From positions 1-61,891 of IMG/VR virus record IMGVR_UViG_3300028198_000001: a stretch of 61,891 nucleotides of DNA; one strand, 5' to 3'. The DNA is from a virus. Position 1 is the first letter of the stretch. Each line of letters starts with the position of its first letter. Under the pieces are notes generated by a model. It made no database searches and was not told the origin of the DNA. It was given only the letters and a program-made list of their open reading frames with translations. Shown in pieces: positions 1 through 8,184 of this stretch. Both the position numbers and the translations under genes were made by a program.

Positions 1-828
1 GGCTATATCTGTATCTGATTTAGAGAACACTCCTGTTTCAGGCATTATATAAATTGCATCTATATTAATTCTTGCATGATCGTATTCTCTAACAGCTTTA
101 TGGACTTCTTCCATATCTTCTTCATCTCTAACAACAAATTTGAGATACAAATAAGAATAAGGCCATGCATTATATGATGCTAATGCTTCTGGTCTAATTG
201 CTTCACTCCATTTCTCACCACTATTAGAAAGCTTTGGTGATACAGACCAAGTGATACCAGAATTTTTATTCACACCAAACTTTCTTATAAACTCGACAGA
301 ATTATCTGGTGCAAAAATCTGTGTGCCATTAGTTTCAAAAGTTACAAATCGCGTGTACACCTCAGGATGATAAATCAATTCTCTTAGTGCAGGCTGGAAT
401 CCTTTGAGTAAAGGTTCTCCGCCTGTAATGACTAAATGAACTCCATCATTCTGAAGTGTACACGGCGATAAATCTCCACCAACACCAGCAGGTCCCTTCC
501 ACCCATACCATTTAACCATATCCATCTTCTTAACAATTGTTTCAATGTCCTCGTGTTTAGCCAGGTGAGCCCACTTGTTGCTCCAACTGAATGAACTATC
601 ACAACCAATATGAGGGACTGGTAAATCGACAAGAGCTTTTACATCTGGATGATTTTGGTTGTGTGGCATCCTATCGTGGTCTAACCATTTGGACTTATCT
701 CTATCTTGTCCAAAGCCAGCACACTCAAAGTTACAACCAAACAAACGGAGAAAGAGAGAAGGCACACCAACGTACCTTCCCTCTCCTTGGAGGGAGTAAA
801 ACATTTCTGAGTATCTCAATTTATTCAT
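1..828 (-). CDS. queE: 7-carboxy-7-deazaguanine synthase QueE (radical SAM), C-terminus cut by window edge
   Basis: The frame reads without a stop from ATG at 828 to the left edge (276 codons), so the C-terminus is missing. The N-terminal FYSLQGEGRYVGVPSLFLR is the QueE signature, followed by a cysteine cluster with C32 and C36, then C76 in GCDSSFSW, and ITGGEPLL at about 133-140, the radical-SAM glycine motif. QueE converts 6-carboxy-tetrahydropterin to 7-carboxy-7-deazaguanine, a precursor of preQ0/queuosine and of deazaguanine DNA modifications. The third cluster cysteine is displaced by about 39 residues compared with the classic CxxxCxxC; I recall a similar expanded form in phage QueE proteins. 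Partner genes (queC, queD, folE, dpdA) are not in the window and could lie to the left. Family identity is strong; the product's use (DNA modification or host tRNA) is inference. Confidence 0.93.
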   Translation of the reverse strand, partial: MNKLRYSEMFYSLQGEGRYVGVPSLFLRLFGCNFECAGFGQDRDKSKWLDHDRMPHNQNHPDVKALVDLPVPHIGCDSSFSWSNKWAHLAKHEDIETIVKKMDMVKWYGWKGPAGVGGDLSPCTLQNDGVHLVITGGEPLLKGFQPALRELIYHPEVYTRFVTFETNGTQIFAPDNSVEFIRKFGVNKNSGITWSVSPKLSNSGEKWSEAIRPEALASYNAWPYSYLYLKFVVRDEEDMEEVHKAVREYDHARINIDAIYIMPETGVFSKSDTDIA

Positions 829-834
829 ACTATA

Positions 835-868
835 ATTATACCAAATTAAAGTTAATAATGTAAGGAAC
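835..868 (-). promoter_or_regulatory. Early-type promoter of queE
   Basis: On the minus strand: GTTCC then TTACAT (-35, 858-863), a 17-base spacer and TATAAT (-10, 835-840). It is one of six copies of the same layout. The -10 ends only 6 bases before the queE ATG, so the transcript would start at or next to the start codon. Confidence 0.75.
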
Positions 869-907
869 TATATTATACTGCTTGTTGGTCTATCCTAGAT
901 AACATCT

Positions 908-1363
908 TTATGTCCATTTATAGTTTTTAGTAAGATCATTAGTAAATACAAACCATCTTTGCATTTCATTATACTCCTTTACTGTCTGTCCTCGCAACTT
1001 TTTCTTAGGATTAAGAGTATCACCCATTATAATGTTTCCTCCACCAAGACGTTTTTTACATAAATCCACATTATCTCTCATTATATCTACACCATAAATA
1101 GTAGATAATGCTATATCCACATCAATACCATTTTCTATTTTTTTAATTAAAACTTCACCTAAAAATTGTCCATCACCACAAGCTGGGTCAATAAAAGTCT
1201 TTGTAGGATCAGTAAATAATTCTTTTGGTATTGTTTCTAACATTTCTTGAACTAATTCTGTTGGAGTAAAATATTCAGCAGTCATTTTCTGTCTTTTTTT
1301 ATCTCTCTCTATTTGACTCATATAACTATGATTGCGTATACGGCTCTTAATATCCATCAACAT
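908..1363 (-). CDS. DNA adenine methyltransferase, SAM-binding half (motifs X and I-III)
   Basis: A 151-residue protein. It carries TAEYFTPTELVQEML (about 28-42, motif X region of N6-adenine methyltransferases), DPACGDGQFLGE (about 59-70, motif I, SAM binding) and YGVDIM (motif II). It lacks the catalytic (N/D)PP(F/Y/W) motif IV, which is in the gene transcribed just before it (1347-2240). The two genes overlap by 17 bases in different frames, so the enzyme is probably made as two coupled polypeptides. A start at MSQIERDK, 14 codons in, is also possible. Together the pair should methylate adenine in DNA, giving self-protection or resistance to host restriction. The family is clear; that the halves assemble is inferred. 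Confidence 0.82.
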   Translation of the reverse strand: MLMDIKSRIRNHSYMSQIERDKKRQKMTAEYFTPTELVQEMLETIPKELFTDPTKTFIDPACGDGQFLGEVLIKKIENGIDVDIALSTIYGVDIMRDNVDLCKKRLGGGNIIMGDTLNPKKKLRGQTVKEYNEMQRWFVFTNDLTKNYKWT

Positions 1364-2240
1364 ATAATCTCTCCGATTTAGTCAATTTAAAAAAGTCAAA
1401 CATTTCTTTATCCGTCAACTTTTTATCAAAAGGTATTACAGGCAAAGAAGAAAAAATCTTTTCATTTCCAAATCCAGACCATTTCGCAGTTTTAAAAATA
1501 TACTTAAATAATTTAAGATTGAGATTATGGTTTAAGTTTTTACCTTCAGCCTCAGTATCAACTAGAATATAATAACCCATATCTGTTGTACCATAAATTC
1601 CTGCATCATAGAATGGTTTTGTATAACCTGATCTAGTCCACATTACTTTTTTCTTATTAGAAAAATCTTGTTTCTTAGAAGAATACCAAATTTGTTTATT
1701 AGTATGAAATATTGGATAAATGTGTTTAACTGTTTTAGTCTTACTCAAAATAGAATTTTTATCTTTTAATAAAATATTATGACAAGTCACATAATCCTTT
1801 TTAACTGGCAACTTATCTTTTGTTTTAAATATTACTTTTTTATGTATAGAATAAGACTCTTTGCAAAAATCACACGGTATATAAAAAACATCATCAGTTA
1901 AAACTATATTGTGTTTCCCAGCTTCATTATAAATTGTTGTTTTGCAATTATCATTTAACTTATTCCATAAGTTATAATATGCAAATGATGATCCTATGTT
2001 GGGAAAATGTTTACTAATATCTAAATGTATTTCAGTAAGACATTTTTGTTTAAATAATTGTAAAACTTTACTACTCGGACTCATAAAACTACTTGGTGAA
2101 ACCTGACATAGTAGGCCACCATCTTTGAGTAAAGAAGAAAAACACAACTTAGTAAAATCAATCCATATTTTATGCTGTGTTTTTCCTCTATTATTTGTGT
2201 CCTCAAAAGGAGGATTTGTAACAACTACATCAAACTTCAT
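1347..2240 (-). CDS. DNA adenine methyltransferase, catalytic/target-recognition half (motif IV NPPF)
   Basis: A 297-residue protein opening with MKFDVVVTNPPFED, where NPPF is motif IV, the catalytic loop of N6-adenine methyltransferases. LLKDGGLLCQVSPSSFM (about 38-54) fits motifs V/VI. The rest is lysine-rich and probably forms the target-recognition domain. No SAM-binding DPACGDG motif is present; it lies in the following gene. The order IV-target domain, then X-I-III, is permuted relative to the common gamma-class order. The start overlaps the stop of the preceding nuclease-like gene by 4 bases (ATGA), indicating translational coupling. Confidence 0.82.
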   Translation of the reverse strand: MKFDVVVTNPPFEDTNNRGKTQHKIWIDFTKLCFSSLLKDGGLLCQVSPSSFMSPSSKVLQLFKQKCLTEIHLDISKHFPNIGSSFAYYNLWNKLNDNCKTTIYNEAGKHNIVLTDDVFYIPCDFCKESYSIHKKVIFKTKDKLPVKKDYVTCHNILLKDKNSILSKTKTVKHIYPIFHTNKQIWYSSKKQDFSNKKKVMWTRSGYTKPFYDAGIYGTTDMGYYILVDTEAEGKNLNHNLNLKLFKYIFKTAKWSGFGNEKIFSSLPVIPFDKKLTDKEMFDFFKLTKSERLYVDGY

Positions 2241-3352
2241 ATAAACAAACCAGCCCTGTCGTAATTAACATATGTGTTTATAGAAGTGGAAATCTCTCTG
2301 GATTTTTTAGGTCTACGTTCTCCCCACTTCAAATCTACTCCTTCTTTCGTGTGAAATCGTTTTCCCTCATAAACATCAGCTTTATTCTCTCCCTTATACC
2401 AACAACCATTGGAGTTAAGAGTAAATGGAATATCAATTTCTAAAACATCACCAAACTCAAATCTGATATTTTTGGCGTGCTTCTTAGAGTTTATCTCACA
2501 AGTAGAAAGTTTTTTCATCATTCCCTTAAATCTTTTATTGGACAGACTATTGAGATAATATTTTCCATCAAAGGCAAGAAGTTCTTCTACACCATCAATG
2601 CCTGCCATTTTCATAATACGTTTACGAACAAGTTTTTTAGTAATATGATTTTTTAAGAAGTCAAGAATTATATGAATTCCTTTACGACCGATCTTATCAC
2701 AAGATTTTTTCCACTCATTTTCTTTATAAAACCTATGTTTAGACGAATTAGTAAATTCATCTTTCATATCTTTCTGAAGCTTATCTAATTTATGAAGAAT
2801 ATTTACAACACCGATGCCATAATTTTTCTCAACTATTAAATCTCTCTCTTTGCCTTTACCATTAAACCTAAAACCATCAAGAGGGTTTGTAAACATTCCA
2901 ACTCCATCAGCCTCAAAAAGCATATTCATAACAAATGAATTAAAAGTTCCACTACAAACCTGTGGCCTTTTCACTCCAGCTTTGTAATTTTTCAAAGAAA
3001 AAGAAATAGTTTCTTTACCATCCACAACAATAACAAAATCTCCCTTCATATTTTTATCACGATATTCTTTCTCAACATCAAGAACATTAAAAGTAGATTT
3101 TGGATATTTATTTATCAAATCATCTACAAATCTTGGTGCGTGTATTTCACAATTTTTATAATATTTAATTTTAGATAATTTATCAATACCTTTAAGTTTT
3201 GGCTGTTCATTCAAATGGTTTATTAAATCTCGTTTCCTAGACTTTGAAATTTTCCCAGAAGCAACATTTCTTTTCTCAAGTTCTTCAGCAATAAGATAAA
3301 CCATTGCTTTTTCACAAGCATCTGCTTCTAAATGGTCAGTTGTATTTGTCAT
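2237..3352 (-). CDS. Putative restriction endonuclease (PD-(D/E)xK-like) paired with the split methyltransferase
   Basis: A 371-residue protein with no family I can name. The segment GDFVIVV (104-110) followed by ISFSLKNYK (116-124) fits a PD-(D/E)xK nuclease core, D105 then S119-L-K121, in which the usual E/Q is replaced by S. It is first in an operon with the two methyltransferase halves (4-base overlap with the next gene), which is the main reason to suspect a restriction enzyme. An early-type promoter and a leader ending in GAGGAG lie directly upstream, so it is probably expressed early, when a phage would profit from cutting unmodified DNA. Alternatives are another DNA-acting enzyme or a methyltransferase accessory subunit. 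Confidence 0.5.
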   Translation of the reverse strand: MTNTTDHLEADACEKAMVYLIAEELEKRNVASGKISKSRKRDLINHLNEQPKLKGIDKLSKIKYYKNCEIHAPRFVDDLINKYPKSTFNVLDVEKEYRDKNMKGDFVIVVDGKETISFSLKNYKAGVKRPQVCSGTFNSFVMNMLFEADGVGMFTNPLDGFRFNGKGKERDLIVEKNYGIGVVNILHKLDKLQKDMKDEFTNSSKHRFYKENEWKKSCDKIGRKGIHIILDFLKNHITKKLVRKRIMKMAGIDGVEELLAFDGKYYLNSLSNKRFKGMMKKLSTCEINSKKHAKNIRFEFGDVLEIDIPFTLNSNGCWYKGENKADVYEGKRFHTKEGVDLKWGERRPKKSREISTSINTYVNYDRAGLFI

Positions 3353-3400
3353 AATGTAAAACTCCTCAATAGTTAAATAATCCTCATTTAATATACTACT

Positions 3401-3436
3401 ATTATATCAAATACAACCAAGTATAACAAGGAACAA
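3401..3436 (-). promoter_or_regulatory. Early-type promoter of the restriction-modification operon
   Basis: Minus strand: TTGTTCC, TTGTTA (-35, 3424-3429), a 17-base spacer, TATAAT (-10, 3401-3406), then AGTAGTATATT. The leader up to the ATG at 3352 ends in GAGGAGTTTTA, nearly the same as the leader of the ATPase gene at 10812. Confidence 0.78.
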
Positions 3437-3503
3437 TGTGGGATGTAAGTCCTTGTTTTTGTTACACAAACTCACATTTTAAAGTTTATAATGCAAAGAA
3501 AAA

Positions 3504-5099
3504 TTAACTAATAGCCAATACAGGATCTACTTCATCCTGCACAATCTCCTCCTCATCAACATATTCATGACCACTTTGCAAATTACAATTAGCACAAGGA
3601 CAAGTATCATCATGTTTAAATTCGGTTTCTATTAACATTTCTTTAGTACAAGCATCAAATTCTTTATGTATTCTAACAGCTTCACGGTACATTCGTGTAT
3701 CGGGTAACCACAAATTATAAACATTCATATCAGCATTCGCAAGAAACATTGGTACTTGTAGAACATCTCCATTATATTTCCTGTAAAATTCATCTTGCTC
3801 AGGACCCACATTAACATTCTTAGCTCTACCAAACAATTGTTGTGTCGATTGAGTAACAGGATCACCCGAATCATTTTGCCTATCAACAAATCTAGCAAGA
3901 AAAATATCTTTAAGAAGTGGAAAAGTCATTCCTCTACCAGCCATATTTATAACAATAAAATATCGAACTGGATTGTGTCTATCATTCACTTTCTCATAAA
4001 CATCTTCTTGAGTTAAATCTTTTTCTATTATTTTACCAAATTTATTAAAAGAATATCTCTCATCAGATGTTAATACAACACCAATTTCATCTGTATCTAC
4101 ACAATCTATTAATGTATTATTTTTTGCAATATAATCTTCAATAAATTCTTGTGGAGTTGGTGCATAATAAGTTTCTGGATTTTTATTCGCAAATTCCACA
4201 CCACATTGAATCAAAATGACTCGCTTAACTTGACACTTTTTTTCTATAATCTGATTCTTTTGTACACACAATTCCCAAGCTTCTGCCATTGTCAACGTAT
4301 CAGGATCAAGAACATTAGTTTGTTTTGTAAAATAATGAACTTCACCAATCCAACCAACCATATGTGCATACTGTTTTTGTTCACCAGCCACCATTGGATT
4401 AATAAGTGCATAATTTAAATTACCAACAGTATCAATTTCTCCTGATACTTCAGCATTTGCTGTTGCTGTCATACCAAAAATATATGGTGTTCTCGGTGCA
4501 ATTATTGATAATACTTTATACATTGATGCATTATAAGTTTTATCAGAATAATTAAAACCAAGAGTGTTCTTAGCATTTGCAACACCACTAAGACTCCATG
4601 TATCCATTTCATCACCAATCAAAGAAATAGTTCCAATAGGTGATGAATCACTAAGTTCTCTTAAAAAATTAATAAACTTTGAACTAGTAAAAGCTTTTGC
4701 ATTAGTTAAATATGCAATAGTAGGTATTCCTCTTTTCAGATTTTGCATTATCTGTACTGCATCATCAGAATATCTCCACAATGTACCAAATTGTGAATTA
4801 TGAAGATCACACATATCTTGTATCTTATCTTCCCACTCTGTTTTAATCCCAACAAGTGGTGTTGTCATAATAATCAATTTAATACCACATCTCTCAATCA
4901 AATAACGCAATATAAAATTCACCAACGCCCAATTCTTACCAGTTCTCATTGGTTTAGCAAATATTTTAACTTCATTTAATCGTTTATGAAAATTGGAATT
5001 TGTAATCGTATCAATCCATGTTTGATTATAATCATCACAATTTTCAATCATAATATCTAAATTTTCTAACTTCACATCACTTAATTTTTTTGCAATCAT
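3504..5099 (-). CDS. Superfamily 2 helicase-like ATPase with C-terminal Cys cluster
   Basis: A 531-residue protein with a helicase core. Visible motifs are AKPMRTGKN (48-56, a variant Walker A in which N replaces T/S after the lysine), IGDEMD (161-166, DExD motif II), GMTATA (209-214, motif III) and QQLFGRAKN (motif VI, arginine finger). Near the C-terminus CPCANC could bind zinc. It resembles Res-type or phage helicases, but I cannot assign it to a T4 gene. The start has a strong RBS (AGGAGGTGT). It follows gp44 (14-base gap) and precedes the restriction-modification operon, which has its own promoter. A link to either neighbour is conjecture. Confidence 0.7.
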   Translation of the reverse strand: MIAKKLSDVKLENLDIMIENCDDYNQTWIDTITNSNFHKRLNEVKIFAKPMRTGKNWALVNFILRYLIERCGIKLIIMTTPLVGIKTEWEDKIQDMCDLHNSQFGTLWRYSDDAVQIMQNLKRGIPTIAYLTNAKAFTSSKFINFLRELSDSSPIGTISLIGDEMDTWSLSGVANAKNTLGFNYSDKTYNASMYKVLSIIAPRTPYIFGMTATANAEVSGEIDTVGNLNYALINPMVAGEQKQYAHMVGWIGEVHYFTKQTNVLDPDTLTMAEAWELCVQKNQIIEKKCQVKRVILIQCGVEFANKNPETYYAPTPQEFIEDYIAKNNTLIDCVDTDEIGVVLTSDERYSFNKFGKIIEKDLTQEDVYEKVNDRHNPVRYFIVINMAGRGMTFPLLKDIFLARFVDRQNDSGDPVTQSTQQLFGRAKNVNVGPEQDEFYRKYNGDVLQVPMFLANADMNVYNLWLPDTRMYREAVRIHKEFDACTKEMLIETEFKHDDTCPCANCNLQSGHEYVDEEEIVQDEVDPVLAIS

Positions 5100-5113
5100 T
5101 TACACCTCCTATA

Positions 5114-6052
5114 TTAATTAAACTCACATTCCATCATTATTTCTGTTAAACAAGCAACCATATTCACCTCTTGGTCTGCAACGAACGCAGCTTTATAAGA
5201 ATAATCTGCAATCGTTAATACTGCTTGTGGGATACTTTTCTTCTCAAACTTACTATATAGACTGTCATAGATTTGACGATACAATCTTACATGATCGTTA
5301 TCTATATTCTCAGCCACCCACTTCCTCATAGTTGTGAAATCTTTTTTCTTTAATGCAATAAATAACTCTTTAAGATTTTCCTCAGATGCCTGTGTGAGAA
5401 TATCTTCATCTATTGTTCCACCAACTGCGTGCTTCTGTAATTCATTTAACACTCTCCTGAAGTCTGGAAAGTATTTCATAATCAACTGAGCAACTACATC
5501 TGGTTTATACTTGACTGCTTCTTTATCTAAGATACCAGAAGCTATCTTTAAAAACTTTTGTGCAAGTAATGGTTTGTCATCTTTCTTAATCTTGAAATCG
5601 ACTACACTACATCTGGAATGTAATGCTGGTATGATTCGATTCTTAAAGTTACAAGTGAAGATGAAACGACAATTAGCAGAGAACTGTTCTATTGAACCAC
5701 GCATTGCTGGTTGGACTGATTCTGGATTCATATAATCTGCTTCATCAATAATAAGTACCTTCTTCCCACCTGATAGACTTACAGTAGACGCAAAGTTAGT
5801 AATGGTAGTTCTCAAGGTATCAATCATCCGACCCTCGTCACTACCATTTATCATCAGCCAGTCACACTCTAGCTGGTTACACAAAGCTTTGGCTATTGTA
5901 GTCTTTCCTATCCCGGGACTCCCGGTGAGAAGAAGGTTCGGTATCTCACCCTTCTCGACTATATCTGTAAAAACTTTTTGTGTATTGTCTGGTAAGACAC
6001 ATTGTTCAACTAATTTTGGTCTGTATTTTTCGACCCATAATATATCATTCAT
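5114..6052 (-). CDS. 44: Sliding-clamp loader large subunit (T4 gp44)
   Basis: A 312-residue AAA+ clamp loader. From the chosen start MNDILWVEKYRP it shows Walker A GSPGIGKTT (44-52), Walker B IIDEAD (101-106) and the SRC motif (146-148) with the arginine finger. It loads the gp45 clamp at primer ends. An in-frame ATG lies 14 codons further upstream, but clamp loaders of this family begin near WVEKYRP, so 6052 is preferred. The preceding 32-residue gene overlaps this start by 8 bases. No gene resembling the small subunit gp62 is recognisable between gp44 and gp45. Confidence 0.95.
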   Translation of the reverse strand: MNDILWVEKYRPKLVEQCVLPDNTQKVFTDIVEKGEIPNLLLTGSPGIGKTTIAKALCNQLECDWLMINGSDEGRMIDTLRTTITNFASTVSLSGGKKVLIIDEADYMNPESVQPAMRGSIEQFSANCRFIFTCNFKNRIIPALHSRCSVVDFKIKKDDKPLLAQKFLKIASGILDKEAVKYKPDVVAQLIMKYFPDFRRVLNELQKHAVGGTIDEDILTQASEENLKELFIALKKKDFTTMRKWVAENIDNDHVRLYRQIYDSLYSKFEKKSIPQAVLTIADYSYKAAFVADQEVNMVACLTEIMMECEFN

Positions 6053-6143
6053 TTTGTTGTCCCACCTTACATAAATATAAAATCCATACACCAACTAATA
6101 CAATTCCAAGTACTCTCAATATTGTAATCATTTCACCTTCCAT
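6045..6143 (-). CDS. Small single-pass membrane peptide (32 aa)
   Basis: ATG at 6143 follows a clear RBS (AGGAGATATATT) and opens a 32-codon frame that overlaps the gp44 start. The peptide has a hydrophobic core (ILRVLGIVLVGVWILYL, about 8-24) with a charged N-terminus, consistent with one membrane span. Function is unknown. Good RBS and tight overlap argue that it is real. Confidence 0.6.
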   Translation of the reverse strand: MEGEMITILRVLGIVLVGVWILYLCKVGQQNE

Positions 6144-6156
6144 AATATATCTCCTT

Positions 6157-6870
6157 TTAAACAGGTAAGGGTGGTGCTGTTGATAATGATTTAATTTTTA
6201 CATCTGGATAATACTGAATTGTTCCCGTACAACTAATTGATTGATCTATAACATTATCCTTTTCCCATTGAGTATATCCTTTTGGAAGATTGGGTTGATA
6301 ATTTTCAACTAGTAATTTTGTTTTCTTATCAAACAACTGAATACCAAGATGAGCATATTTATTTTCAGTAGGCATAATTCTTTTTAATTTTTTTAACTTT
6401 CCATTCTCATCACTAGTAATATAGTTTGTAATATTACATAATTTCCAAACTTCATAACATTCTTTTAAAGCTCCTTTAACTTTTCCATCTTCACTTATAA
6501 AAGTAGGATTGACAACATTATCCAAAAACCTATTATGATTATCCATCACAAATCCACCAACTGTCTGTGGTGAAATACAATGATCGTGCATTCCTCCATT
6601 TTTATAAGCATCTGAACTTACTAAACCAGACTGAATACCACTTGATTTAAAAGAACAAATTGCACCATACCATATTCGTTCAATTGCTCTAATACAATCA
6701 GGATATGAATTGAACATCCTATTTTTTATCCACAATGAAACATTTGATCTCATACTATTCCATACAGTCCAAAAATAACATACTTCGCGTGAATCTTTAC
6801 ACAATATTTCAGCAGCTTTATATAACTGTTCAAATGATTCACATTGAATCCATTTAGTTTTGTCAAACAT
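6157..6870 (-). CDS. Conserved-looking phage protein of unknown function (237 aa)
   Basis: I do not recognise a family. The central part contains MHDHCISPQTVGGFVMDN (about 96-113), a His/Cys/Asn arrangement loosely like an HNH or His-Me nuclease but not diagnostic. No signal peptide or membrane span is seen. It lies between the 2OG oxygenase (8-base gap) and the small membrane peptide before gp44, the position where some T4-like phages carry gp62, but I see no gp62 likeness. RBS AGGAGATTAT precedes the ATG. Confidence 0.6.
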   Translation of the reverse strand: MFDKTKWIQCESFEQLYKAAEILCKDSREVCYFWTVWNSMRSNVSLWIKNRMFNSYPDCIRAIERIWYGAICSFKSSGIQSGLVSSDAYKNGGMHDHCISPQTVGGFVMDNHNRFLDNVVNPTFISEDGKVKGALKECYEVWKLCNITNYITSDENGKLKKLKRIMPTENKYAHLGIQLFDKKTKLLVENYQPNLPKGYTQWEKDNVIDQSISCTGTIQYYPDVKIKSLSTAPPLPV

Positions 6871-6878
6871 ATAATCTC

Positions 6879-7508
6879 CTATATAAAGTTAGGTCCTACA
6901 GTCCAACAAACAATCGAATAACGTGTGCCTTTTGTGCAAGGGGTGACTCTGTGAAAATCTCTGCTATCAAAAACGATAACTGAACCTTGATCTCTTATGT
7001 CTTGTTGAATTTGTTCTGCTGGAACTACATTACCATCTCCTAAATCTAAATCTTCCATTGGTCTGTCGCCACTATAAAACTCTAACACACCACCTTCATA
7101 ATCTTTAGGATCCGTTAAACAAAATGTCATAGATAACTTGCGTGATTCACCATGTGGATTTTGACCAGAAGCATCTTGATGCCAATCATAATGTCCACCA
7201 TTTCTGTACCGTGCGAATTGTACTGGTTGAAAATACTCAAGTTTATAATTAAAATTAATCTTATTAGCTTCTCTTAAAAAATGCCAAGCAATCTTATTAA
7301 CCATATTATCTTTATCAGTTATAAAACCAATATCAGTTTTACGAATATCAGGATCAAGACGAGCTCGATCACCAGACATTACTGGGTCAGAATCAGTATA
7401 ACCTTTATTAATTACAGAAGCATCTTGATACTTTGTATTCTTAATACAATATTTAAGTAACCTTCTACATTCTTTCTTTGGTATTGCTCTTGGAAAAACA
7501 TAAAACAT
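6879..7508 (-). CDS. 2-oxoglutarate/Fe(II)-dependent dioxygenase (prolyl-4-hydroxylase-like)
   Basis: A 209-residue double-stranded beta-helix oxygenase. Iron ligands fit HxD at H110-Q-D112 (in HYDWHQDAS) and H186 (in DFHRVTP); R196 (KGTRYSI) fits the 2-oxoglutarate-binding arginine. GGVLEFY and GSVIVFDSRDFHRV are typical of the PKHD-type family found in many marine T4-like phages. The substrate is unknown: protein prolyl hydroxylation or nucleic-acid/metabolite oxidation are both possible. It stops one base before the gp45 frame end region and is co-transcribed with clamp genes. Confidence 0.88.
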   Translation of the reverse strand: MFYVFPRAIPKKECRRLLKYCIKNTKYQDASVINKGYTDSDPVMSGDRARLDPDIRKTDIGFITDKDNMVNKIAWHFLREANKINFNYKLEYFQPVQFARYRNGGHYDWHQDASGQNPHGESRKLSMTFCLTDPKDYEGGVLEFYSGDRPMEDLDLGDGNVVPAEQIQQDIRDQGSVIVFDSRDFHRVTPCTKGTRYSIVCWTVGPNFI

Positions 7509-7509
7509 A

Positions 7510-8184
7510 TTACTCTCCGTATTTTGAATCAGGCTCTAATGCAATCCAATATTCCAGATTATCTTTCTTGTTTTTGAAATAAGATATACCCTGACTTGAA
7601 ATACTAACCGCATAATCACCAGTAACCATTTTAAGATTTTCTGTTTTGAAATACATCTTGTATGGTTCAGTTACACCTTCACCAACTTTAACAGAATAAT
7701 CATTTGACGTATCATTCTTTTTATTAGTTACAGCTAGATAAATACCATTAGATTTTGGACAGCCCTTAACCAAGATATCATTCAATTGAAGTATGCTCGA
7801 CATCTTTAGCAAATCATTGTATTGGTTCTCGGTTAAAGTAAATTTAACTTCCTCAGAGGGCATCTTAATATCTTTCTCTGGTGATACCACTACTGATGGC
7901 TCTGCGTAAAAATACTTCGTACAAGCTCCGTTCTCTTGTGATAACATTACATATTTATCATTGAATGTTAAATCAGGATTACTCATTGTACTCAATACAC
8001 CAATAAACTCATTCAACTGATAGATAGCAAAGTCTTGTGGAAAATCCTCTTCCACTTCTGCGTGAGCAAGAATATTCTTCAATGTAGAAACAGTCTTGAG
8101 TTTCTTTCCTGTCTTAATTAAAACTGACTGATTAATTTCAGAAAAATTCTTTAGAATATCTAACGTCTTATTACTTATCTTCAT
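7510..8184 (-). CDS. 45: Sliding clamp, DNA polymerase processivity factor (T4 gp45)
   Basis: A 224-residue protein with the T4-like clamp pattern: MKISNKTLDILKNFSEINQS at the N-terminus, an FIGVLSTM segment, and a second domain beginning FTLTENQYNDLLKMSSILQ. It encircles DNA, tethers the polymerase and, in T4, activates late transcription with gp55 and gp33. The start at 8184 is preferred over the longer frame because it has RBS AAGGAG at good spacing and matches the family start. It overlaps the end of the upstream 147-residue gene by 14 bases. Confidence 0.92.
   Translation of the reverse strand: MKISNKTLDILKNFSEINQSVLIKTGKKLKTVSTLKNILAHAEVEEDFPQDFAIYQLNEFIGVLSTMSNPDLTFNDKYVMLSQENGACTKYFYAEPSVVVSPEKDIKMPSEEVKFTLTENQYNDLLKMSSILQLNDILVKGCPKSNGIYLAVTNKKNDTSNDYSVKVGEGVTEPYKMYFKTENLKMVTGDYAVSISSQGISYFKNKKDNLEYWIALEPDSKYGE

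Noticed and set aside
591-863. Open plus-strand frame of 90 codons at the left end
   Set aside because: It is antisense to queE, whose minus-strand frame has clear family motifs; the plus frame has no recognisable domain.
908-2240. Simple frameshift error in one methyltransferase gene
   Set aside because: Motif IV precedes motifs X and I, and the second gene has its own ATG start, so one shift would not restore the common gamma-class order; still, read-level checking is advised.
5980-6168. Plus-strand frame over the gp44 start
   Set aside because: It is antisense to gp44 and the small membrane peptide and has no RBS or family motif.
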